Below, in pieces: positions 44,796-51,803 of a DNA stretch of 51,803 bases. Each line of letters starts with the position of its first letter. The first letter of the stretch is position 1. Source of the stretch: Rouxiella badensis (GTDB lineage Bacteria; Pseudomonadota; Gammaproteobacteria; Enterobacterales; Enterobacteriaceae); assembly GCF_002093665.1 (NCBI RefSeq), contig NZ_MRWE01000036.1, positions 1 to 51,803 on the forward strand, written 5' to 3'. The position numbers were made by a program, and so were the translations under genes. Under the pieces are notes generated by a model that was not told the origin of the DNA, did not search any database, and worked only from the letters and a program-made list of their open reading frames with translations.

Positions 44796-45863
44796 ATGAG
44801 AACCATAAAAGGACCCAGCCTGCATCTGGCACAATTTAGTGATGACCTCGCGCCTTTCAACAGCCTGCCGACTCTTGCAAAATGGGCGGCCGAGAATGGC
44901 TTTAAAGCGCTGCAAATTCCGGCGTGGGATACACGCCTCTTTGACGTCAACGTCGCTGCCGAAAGCCAGAGCTATTGTGACGATATCCGTGGCATGCTGG
45001 CGGAAGAGGGACTGGTCATTAGCGAATTGACGACGCATATTTTTGGCCAGCTGATGGCCGTTCATCCTGCCTATGAATCGCTGTGTGACAACCTGGCGCC
45101 CGCGTCGCTGCGCGGAAATCCGGCTGCGAGAACCGAATGGGCGAAAGGGCAGCTTTTGGCCGCCGCCAAAGCTTCGTCACGCCTCGGATTGACCGAGATG
45201 GGCACCTTCTCAGGCTCGCTGGCGTGGCCGTATATCTTTCCTTTCCCGCAGCGCCCGGAAGGGTTGGTTGAAGCGGCATTTGACGAATTGACTCGCCGCT
45301 GGTTACCGGTGCTCGACGCCTGTGACCAGCAGGGCGTTAATCTGTGTTATGAAATTCATCCCGGTGAAGACCTGCATGACGGCGTGTCATTTGAAATGTT
45401 CCTTGAGCGGACCGGTAACCACCCGCGTTGCAACATCCTTTTTGACCCCAGTCATTTTGTGCTTCAACAGCTTAACTATCTGGATTACCTGGATATCTAC
45501 AAAGACGTTATCCGCATGTTTCACGTTAAGGATGCTGAATTCACGCCAAGCGGCCGTCAAGGGATGTACGGCGGCTACCAGTCATGGATCAATCGCGCGG
45601 GTCGCTTCCGTTCAACGGGCGACGGTCAGGTTGATTTCAAAGGTATTTTCAGCAAATTAGCGCAAAACGACTATGCCGGGTGGGCGACGCTTGAGTGGGA
45701 ATGCTGTTTGAAAAATCAATACGATGGTGCACGCGAAGGCGCTGAATTTATTCGCCAACATATCCTTCATGTAACGGAAAAAGTGTTCGATGACTTTGCC
45801 GCCGCACCGGTGAGCGTTAAGCAGCTGCAACAGCTGTTGGGCATAAACGGACAGAAGGCGTAA
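44796..45863 (+). CDS. Sugar phosphate isomerase/epimerase-like TIM-barrel protein
   Basis: The 355-residue protein belongs to the xylose isomerase-like TIM-barrel (AP endonuclease 2) superfamily. Metal-site stretches are LCYEIHPGEDLHDG, NILFDPSHFVLQQLNYLDYL, MFHVKDAEF and ATLEWECCLKN, giving the usual Glu/Asp/His/Glu set. Relatives include IolE, hydroxypyruvate isomerase and sugar epimerases. The gene starts within a TetR operator region and is followed after 3 bases by an alpha/beta hydrolase, so the two form an operon. The substrate is unknown. Confidence 0.82.
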   Translation: MRTIKGPSLHLAQFSDDLAPFNSLPTLAKWAAENGFKALQIPAWDTRLFDVNVAAESQSYCDDIRGMLAEEGLVISELTTHIFGQLMAVHPAYESLCDNLAPASLRGNPAARTEWAKGQLLAAAKASSRLGLTEMGTFSGSLAWPYIFPFPQRPEGLVEAAFDELTRRWLPVLDACDQQGVNLCYEIHPGEDLHDGVSFEMFLERTGNHPRCNILFDPSHFVLQQLNYLDYLDIYKDVIRMFHVKDAEFTPSGRQGMYGGYQSWINRAGRFRSTGDGQVDFKGIFSKLAQNDYAGWATLEWECCLKNQYDGAREGAEFIRQHILHVTEKVFDDFAAAPVSVKQLQQLLGINGQKA

Positions 45864-45866
45864 AGC

Positions 45867-46751
45867 ATGGAAAATCAAGACTATTTTTGTGCACAACAGG
45901 CAGCCAAACAGCATCACTATTTGACGGTGGGTCATCGCCGTCTGCACTACGTGACGCAAGGGCGAGGCCCTGCGGTGCTGTTGATTCCCGGCTGGCCGCA
46001 GACCTGGTATACGTGGCGCGACGTAATGAAACACCTCGCGCAGGCGGGATTCACTGCCGTCGCCGTCGACTCTCCCGGCACCGGTGAGTCGAGTCCGCCG
46101 TGTGGCGGGTACGATACCGGCAATATTGCCGCGCTGCTCAATCAGCTGATGCAGCATCTCGGTCACGCGCGTTACTCACTCATCGGTCACGATATCGGCA
46201 TGTGGGTAGGGTACGCAATGGGGGCTGACTTTCCTGATGCGGTGCAACGAATGGTGCTGACTGAGGCGGTTATCCCCGGATTAGCGCCCGCACCTGAAAT
46301 CTTCGTCAGTGGTGAAGAGAATTTGTTCCTGTGGCATTTCATGTTCAACCAGCTAGCCGATTTACCCGAGGCGCTGACTCAGGGGCGCGAGGCGCAGTAT
46401 CTGGGCTATATCTTTGATAAATGGTCGTGGCAACGTAACAGGGTGGCGGCGGAGGAGTACGTTAAGGCCTACAGCGCGCCGGGCAGGCTACACGCCGGAT
46501 TTAACTATTATCGTGCCATTCCGAAAACGATTCGCCAGAATCAGAAACGCGCATTGACGCCGTTAGCCATGCCGGTTCTGGCCATCGGAGCCTCCCATGC
46601 GACGCGCAATGCGCCGTTTGAGACGATGCAGAAGGTCGCACCAATGCTTGAAAGCGCGATGGTAAGCGACTGCGGGCATTTTATTACCGAGGAGTGTCCC
46701 GAGGATTTTTGTGCGCTGATAACGCCATTTTTATTGCGGGAAAGCCTTTAA
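45867..46751 (+). CDS. Alpha/beta-hydrolase, epoxide-hydrolase/dehalogenase-like
   Basis: The 294-residue hydrolase has the oxyanion motif LIPGWPQTWYTWRDVM and an Asp nucleophile in IGHDIGMWVGYAMG, which marks the epoxide hydrolase/haloacid dehalogenase side of the fold rather than Ser esterases. The catalytic His is in SDCGHFITEECPED. It is cotranscribed with the isomerase-like gene three bases upstream, and a TetR operator controls both. An ether, epoxide or halogenated substrate is possible but not shown. Confidence 0.85.
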   Translation: MENQDYFCAQQAAKQHHYLTVGHRRLHYVTQGRGPAVLLIPGWPQTWYTWRDVMKHLAQAGFTAVAVDSPGTGESSPPCGGYDTGNIAALLNQLMQHLGHARYSLIGHDIGMWVGYAMGADFPDAVQRMVLTEAVIPGLAPAPEIFVSGEENLFLWHFMFNQLADLPEALTQGREAQYLGYIFDKWSWQRNRVAAEEYVKAYSAPGRLHAGFNYYRAIPKTIRQNQKRALTPLAMPVLAIGASHATRNAPFETMQKVAPMLESAMVSDCGHFITEECPEDFCALITPFLLRESL

Positions 46752-46757
46752 ACACCC

Positions 46758-46792
46758 TAAAAAAGCCTGCCTGCCGCAACGGCAGACAGGCT
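46758..46792 (-). terminator. Rho-independent terminator of budC
   Basis: On the minus strand AGCCTG-t-CTGCCG pairs with CGGCAG-g-CAGGCT around a 3-base loop (46764-46792), with one mismatch. It is followed by TTTTTT (46759-46764). It lies just after the budC stop and can also stop the converging hydrolase transcript. Confidence 0.85.
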
Positions 46793-46808
46793 CACAGGTG
46801 AGCATTAA

Positions 46809-47603
<795 letters not shown>

Positions 47604-47750
47604 TTAAGAATGAGTCTCTTGTTCAGGTGCTACGCGCAGTGCAAAGAGTTCTCATGCTCTTTGCCGTTGCGGGAGCTCAGGTCAGGTGTACGCCTCTCGG
47701 GACGGATGTTCAATTGTTGTTAACGAAGATTGGCTTTTTATTGATCTTGA

Positions 47751-48191
47751 TTAACTTTTAGTGAGTAAAGCGGCTTTTCTGATCGCGTATTCGTAACCCT
47801 GAATACCAAAACCACAAATAACACCCACTGACACATCGGACAGGAAGGAGTGATGGCGGAACGCATCACGCTTGTGAACGTTGGTGATATGCACCTCAAA
47901 CAGCGGCACATCAATAGCGGTCACGGCATCACGAATCGCCACCGAGGTATGGGTCCAGGCGGCGGCGTTGAGCACCAGTGCGCTGGTGTTGCCACGGCAT
48001 GACTGAATCTTCTCAATCATTTCACCTTCAAAGTTGGTCTGGAAGAACTCAATCTCCACCTCACATTCTTCACCCGTCTTGCGGCAGAGTGCTTCGATGT
48101 CGGCCAGAGTATCGCGACCGTAAGTTTCAGGCTCGCGAGTGCCGAGCAGGTTGAGATTACATCCGTTCAGTACCACAATTTTACGCTGCAT
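47751..48191 (-). CDS. Type II 3-dehydroquinate dehydratase paralogue
   Basis: The 146-residue AroQ-family protein interconverts 3-dehydroquinate and 3-dehydroshikimate in this family. All the residues I know as catalytic in the M. tuberculosis enzyme fall at the same numbers: Arg19, Tyr24, Asn75, His81, His101, Arg108 and Arg112. Yet the flanks differ: NGCNLNLLG for GPNLNLLG and NAAAWTHTS for NPGAYTHTS. It is the last gene of the MFS-dioxygenase-amidohydrolase run, which points to a catabolic paralogue (quinate route) rather than the biosynthetic enzyme. AAGGA ribosome site. Confidence 0.82.
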   Translation of the reverse strand: MQRKIVVLNGCNLNLLGTREPETYGRDTLADIEALCRKTGEECEVEIEFFQTNFEGEMIEKIQSCRGNTSALVLNAAAWTHTSVAIRDAVTAIDVPLFEVHITNVHKRDAFRHHSFLSDVSVGVICGFGIQGYEYAIRKAALLTKS

Positions 48192-48200
48192 TCTTTTTCC

Positions 48201-49031
48201 TTAATCCTTAAATCCAAACAGCCTTTTCGGCGTTTCCCACATGATTTTTCTCTGCGTATTTTCATCAGGGAAAAGACGCTCTACCAGCATCAATAACGTG
48301 CCCAGGTCCATACGGTGCTCTGCGCGCAGGAACGGCCAGTCAGAACCCCACATGCACTGGTCAGCACCAAATGCCTCAAGCAGCGCGTGCTGATAGGCAT
48401 GACCGTCGCCGTAAGGGAAGGGCTGACGGCTGAACTTGGACAATCCAGACAGTTTGACCCAGCAGCGGCCGCTGTCGCCGAGCGAGAGCAGCGACTGGAA
48501 AGCCGGTTGCTGCAAACCTGCGCTCACATCAGGGCGACCAGAGTGGTCAAACAGCAGTTTGGTTCTGCTGCGCGCCAGCATGGGCATCAACGCCAAAAGC
48601 TGGTCATCCTGAACCTGAATGGCGGCAAACATGTTGAGCTCGGCAAGTTTGCCCATCATATCGTCGAAGGCGATAAAAGGATCGACTCCGAGCATCGCGA
48701 CATTAAGTGCGATACCGACGACGCCGGCCTGTTTCAATTCGGCTAGCCTTTCAAGGCTGCTGTCAAAAGGCACCACCGCAATACCGCGAAAACGGCCATT
48801 GCCTTTTTCAAGGGCGTCCAGCAGACAGCGACTGTCGGTGTTATAGCCGGAAGTTGGCCCCACTATCAGCGAATGACGGATGTTATAGGCCTGCATCACC
48901 GACTGATAATATTCCACCGTACCAATCTCATGCCCCTCTGGGCGATAAGCCGTATCCGCAATATAGGGAAAATTGATCGGATCAAAAACGTGGTGGTGCG
49001 TGTCTATTTTAGGCTGGTCGAAAATACTCAT
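48201..49031 (-). CDS. Amidohydrolase_2-family lactonase-like protein
   Basis: The 276-residue TIM-barrel hydrolase is of the COG3618 type. It has IDTHHHVFDP at the start (metal-binding His pair), LLFDHSGRPDVSAG and MWGSDWPFL with the catalytic Asp. The family includes 2-pyrone-4,6-dicarboxylate hydrolase (LigI), which opens the lactone formed from gallate or protocatechuate ring cleavage. Its start overlaps the dioxygenase stop by four bases, so LigI-like work is a fair guess. Amide or muconolactone substrates are the alternatives. It precedes the dehydroquinase gene by 9 bases. Confidence 0.8.
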   Translation of the reverse strand: MSIFDQPKIDTHHHVFDPINFPYIADTAYRPEGHEIGTVEYYQSVMQAYNIRHSLIVGPTSGYNTDSRCLLDALEKGNGRFRGIAVVPFDSSLERLAELKQAGVVGIALNVAMLGVDPFIAFDDMMGKLAELNMFAAIQVQDDQLLALMPMLARSRTKLLFDHSGRPDVSAGLQQPAFQSLLSLGDSGRCWVKLSGLSKFSRQPFPYGDGHAYQHALLEAFGADQCMWGSDWPFLRAEHRMDLGTLLMLVERLFPDENTQRKIMWETPKRLFGFKD

Positions 49032-50293
49032 GCCTTGGCTTTCCCCGCAACAGAATAAAGAACCTGCTGGTTACGTGTTTTCTGGAACTCTTCCAGCGTC
49101 TGGCCGCGCATAGCAGAGTAAATGTGCAGGTTAGATACGCCGACCACTGCACCCAGTTTCTCCAGCAGGAAGAAGCTGACACCGTACTGAATCATTGAAC
49201 GCCAGTCGAGGCTGCGGATCATCGATTGTTCATCGGTTGTCAGTTTGTTTTCATCAAACATCGCCTGCTGTTCGCTCAGGAAGCGCTCACGCCACGCAGG
49301 CTGAATCAGACGATGCAGGAAACGGTTGATACGTAACGCTTTCAGGCTACGCGCCTGGGTAAACGGATAGGTGCCTTCAAGCTTCTCAACGCCGGCCATT
49401 TGCAGGGCAATTTTGTCGCGCTGACGCTGGTGCACGTCGACCGGGGCTTCGCGAGATTTGTTCTCGAGCACCAGGGTTGCAATCCCCGTCATCGACGGCA
49501 GATAGTACGCATGGTGCAGTTTCTCGACGTTGGCAGACAGTGCGCCACGCATGACCAACCACATGATCTCTTCCGAACCTTCCATGCCGCTCAGCGTCGC
49601 GTATTCGGCGATGGTCATTTCGGTCAGACGTTCCGGATCGTTAATCAGCATGTCAACAAACTGCTCGTCCCACTCTGGATTGTTAAATCCGCAACGCTCG
49701 CCGTGAACCTGGTGAGATACGCCGCCGGTGGCAACGATTGCCACTTTCAGGTCTTCCGGGAAGCTTTCTACCGCGCGGCGCAGTGCCTGGCCCAGCTTAT
49801 AGCAGCGGCGCGCGGTCGGAATAGGGAACTGCAACACGCCAATCTGTAGGGGAACAATCTGCGTCGGCCATCCGTTTTCCGTGTGCGGCATTAGCGCCGA
49901 CAGCGGAGAGAACAGGCCGTGATCCAGCGGTTTGTCCATAAAGAATGACATATCGAACTCATCGGCCATCAGGCTTGCACCGATGTGCTGCGACAGTGCG
50001 GCGTGGCCTTTTACGGCAGGAATATCGCGCGGGCCACCGCCTTCGTCCGCCACTTCATAGCTATCATCAATGCCCAGCGTGAAGGCAGAATAGTGATCGA
50101 AGAAGAAAGAGGTGACATGGTCGTTAAACACATAGATCAGTACGTCTGGTTTTTTCTCGTCCAGCCATTTTTGCATGGGAGCAAAGCTTTCAAAGATAGG
50201 CGACCAAGCGCTTTCATTTTGCTTGTTGTGGTCAACCGCAAAACCAATGGTTGGGGTATGAGATACCGCCAATCCGCCGATAATTCTAGCCAT
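49028..50293 (-). CDS. galA: Gallate dioxygenase (LigAB-type extradiol, fused subunits)
   Basis: The 421-residue enzyme cleaves the ring of gallate with O2 to 4-oxalomesaconate. It fuses a LigB-like catalytic domain (about 1-280) with a LigA-like C-terminal part (about 290-415). The residues I recall for DesB, the Sphingobium gallate dioxygenase, are all at the same numbers: iron ligands His12, His59 and Glu239, and His124 and His192. The start IIGGLAVSHTPTIG is characteristic. It sits between the transporter and a lactonase-like gene, and the galBCD enzymes at 30.9-33.5 kb would take its product onward. GAGG ribosome site. Confidence 0.94.
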   Translation of the reverse strand: MARIIGGLAVSHTPTIGFAVDHNKQNESAWSPIFESFAPMQKWLDEKKPDVLIYVFNDHVTSFFFDHYSAFTLGIDDSYEVADEGGGPRDIPAVKGHAALSQHIGASLMADEFDMSFFMDKPLDHGLFSPLSALMPHTENGWPTQIVPLQIGVLQFPIPTARRCYKLGQALRRAVESFPEDLKVAIVATGGVSHQVHGERCGFNNPEWDEQFVDMLINDPERLTEMTIAEYATLSGMEGSEEIMWLVMRGALSANVEKLHHAYYLPSMTGIATLVLENKSREAPVDVHQRQRDKIALQMAGVEKLEGTYPFTQARSLKALRINRFLHRLIQPAWRERFLSEQQAMFDENKLTTDEQSMIRSLDWRSMIQYGVSFFLLEKLGAVVGVSNLHIYSAMRGQTLEEFQKTRNQQVLYSVAGKAKA

Positions 50294-50376
50294 ACTGTTT
50301 GCCTCTACTGCATCAGTTAAAAGGGTAGAAGGAATTTTCCTTCAAAAATTTCAATCAATGAATCTTTTATCAAAGA

Positions 50377-51756
50377 TTAACGAACATTCATGGTGCGTGA
50401 CAGCTCCGGAATATCATTAAGGTCGATACCTTTGATCATTTCGACCGGATGCGCCGCACGGTGCATCAAAATACTCAGGCCAGCCAACAGCGCCGGGACG
50501 GCCAGAACCAGGAAAATCACGTTTTGACCCGAGAACAGGCCAAGCAAAATACCGCCGGTGGACGAGCTGATAATCGCCCCGGTGCGGCCTACGCCGTGCA
50601 TCCAGCAAACGCCGGTTGCACGCATCTCGGTCGGATAAAATGCCGGAGAGAAAGCCTGCAATCCAGTCTGTGCGCCGTTAATACATACGCCGCTAAAGAA
50701 CACCAAGACCGCCAGCGTGTTGGCACCAAAGTTACCGATGCCCTGCGACAGCAGGCAGGTCATGCCGATGAGATAGAACAGTGCAATGACGCGACGCGCT
50801 TTGAAACGGTCCATCAGTCCGCCGACCATCAGGCCACCAAAGGTGCCGCCGAGCTGGAAAAGACCGGCGACGATAGCGGCACGCTCCATCGTGAACCCAC
50901 TGTTACGCATAATCGTTGGTAGCCAGCCGTTCAGCAGATAGATAACGAACAGGCCCATAAAATAGGTTAACCACAGCACCAGCGTGCCTTTCGCGTAGCC
51001 TTGAGTGAACAGCTGGAACACCTTGGCTTTCTGCTGGATAACGGGCGCTTTAAGAACAAATTTGGTTTCGCTTGAGAATACCCCGCCTGCACGACGCAGT
51101 ACTTTTTCAATCTTCTCTTTGGCAACGTTGCGCACCACCATGTACATCGCAGATTCAGGCAGGATCCACAGCAGCACAGGCAGCATAACGAGCGGCACGA
51201 TACCGCCGAGGAACAGCACCGATTTCCAGCCAAAGTGCGGCAGCAGACCTGCGGCAATAAACCCACCGAGTCCGGAGCCGATGTTAAAGCCGCTATACAT
51301 CACGGTTATCATCAGGCTGCGGCGGCGTTCCGGCATGTATTCGGAAACCAGCGTGACGGTATTAGGCATGACGGCACCCAGACCTAAGCCGGTCAGGAAG
51401 CGGAGAATACCCATTTCCATCGGCGTGCGAGCGAAGGTGCTCATCATGCTAAACACCGCAAAGCACAGGATGGAAATCAGCAGAATGCGTTTTCTTCCGA
51501 AGCGGTCGGCATAAGGACCGGCAACCAGTGCGCCGATGGCGACGCCAAACATGGCCGCGCCGAGAATTGGCCCCATTGCACCTCGACCCATACCCCAATC
51601 ATCCATGAGTGCCGGTGCAATAAAGCCCATCACTGCGGCGTCATAGCCGTCAAACATAATAATGATGAAACACAGTGATAAAATCAGCCATTGATAACCC
51701 GAAATAGATCGAGAATCTATCCAGGCTTTTACATCGACAATACTGTTCTGACTCAT
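50377..51756 (-). CDS. galT: MFS aromatic acid:H+ symporter (GalT/PcaK-like)
   Basis: The 459-residue transporter has twelve predicted helices and the aromatic-acid symporter signature FDGYDAAVMGFIAPAL in helix 1. The MFS loop motif GPYADRFGRKRI lies between helices 2 and 3, with a second copy GGLMDRFKARR in the later half. It is the first gene of the galA unit, so gallate uptake is likely. Protocatechuate, quinate or shikimate are alternatives. It ends 83 bases before galA, in which a small hairpin (50328-50343) lies. The promoter lies at or beyond the window end. Confidence 0.88.
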   Translation of the reverse strand: MSQNSIVDVKAWIDSRSISGYQWLILSLCFIIIMFDGYDAAVMGFIAPALMDDWGMGRGAMGPILGAAMFGVAIGALVAGPYADRFGRKRILLISILCFAVFSMMSTFARTPMEMGILRFLTGLGLGAVMPNTVTLVSEYMPERRRSLMITVMYSGFNIGSGLGGFIAAGLLPHFGWKSVLFLGGIVPLVMLPVLLWILPESAMYMVVRNVAKEKIEKVLRRAGGVFSSETKFVLKAPVIQQKAKVFQLFTQGYAKGTLVLWLTYFMGLFVIYLLNGWLPTIMRNSGFTMERAAIVAGLFQLGGTFGGLMVGGLMDRFKARRVIALFYLIGMTCLLSQGIGNFGANTLAVLVFFSGVCINGAQTGLQAFSPAFYPTEMRATGVCWMHGVGRTGAIISSSTGGILLGLFSGQNVIFLVLAVPALLAGLSILMHRAAHPVEMIKGIDLNDIPELSRTMNVR

Positions 51757-51803
51757 GGGGTACGCTCTCTATTTTTTTTATTAATATGTGATCGGATTAA
51801 AAC

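Overview
The window looks like chromosomal DNA of an Enterobacterales bacterium. The tRNA-Asn, the ddp and bud genes and the gab-type genes are all of enterobacterial type. The mix of 2,3-butanediol genes with free-living aromatic catabolism suggests a Serratia/Rahnella/Ewingella-like or Klebsiella-like relative. The genus is inference only.

Positions 1 to about 13,300 are an AT-rich accessory segment. It opens with a frameshifted IS110-family (IS1111-type) transposase and a thrice-broken IS6-family (IS26-like) copy. A second, internally deleted IS6-family end lies in inverted orientation at 10,046-10,198. Between the two IS6 remnants sits a probable cargo: a truncated metallo-enzyme fragment, a MipA/OmpV outer-membrane protein, an OmpR-type two-component system and an RND efflux pair (adaptor and pump). 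Beyond the second remnant lie an orphan small protein, a DUF421/DUF3290 membrane pair of a kind familiar from Firmicutes, and a proline-racemase-family enzyme with the Cys/Thr active site of trans-3-hydroxy-L-proline dehydratase.

From about 13.4 to 30 kb the DNA looks like ordinary core and peptide-nitrogen metabolism. It holds an RluA-type pseudouridine synthase, a MocR/GabR-type regulator divergent from a GABA aminotransferase and GABA permease, tRNA-Asn, and a DsbA-fold protein. Two divergent M20D amidohydrolase paralogues follow, then an RpiR regulator with a clear operator and a complete ddpXABCDF D-Ala-D-Ala dipeptidase/permease operon.

From 30 to 51.8 kb lies a catabolic region. Gallate degradation is split in two. 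One unit is galB-galC-galD plus an NAD(P)-dependent dehydrogenase, divergent from a LysR regulator that carries two HTH domains. About 14 kb away is a second minus-strand unit: aromatic-acid MFS transporter, gallate dioxygenase (all metal and active-site residues present), a lactonase-like amidohydrolase and a type II dehydroquinase paralogue. Together these could take gallate, and perhaps quinate-derived intermediates or 2-pyrone-4,6-dicarboxylate, to pyruvate and oxaloacetate. Between them lie an omega-aminotransferase with its LysR regulator, the acetoin genes budA-budB with budR, an isochorismatase-fold hydrolase, a Wzx-type flippase with a family 2 glycosyltransferase, a TetR-controlled isomerase/hydrolase pair with a perfect operator, and budC detached from budAB.

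Start codons were chosen from Shine-Dalgarno spacing and family alignment from memory. No database search was possible, so family names rest on motif recognition.
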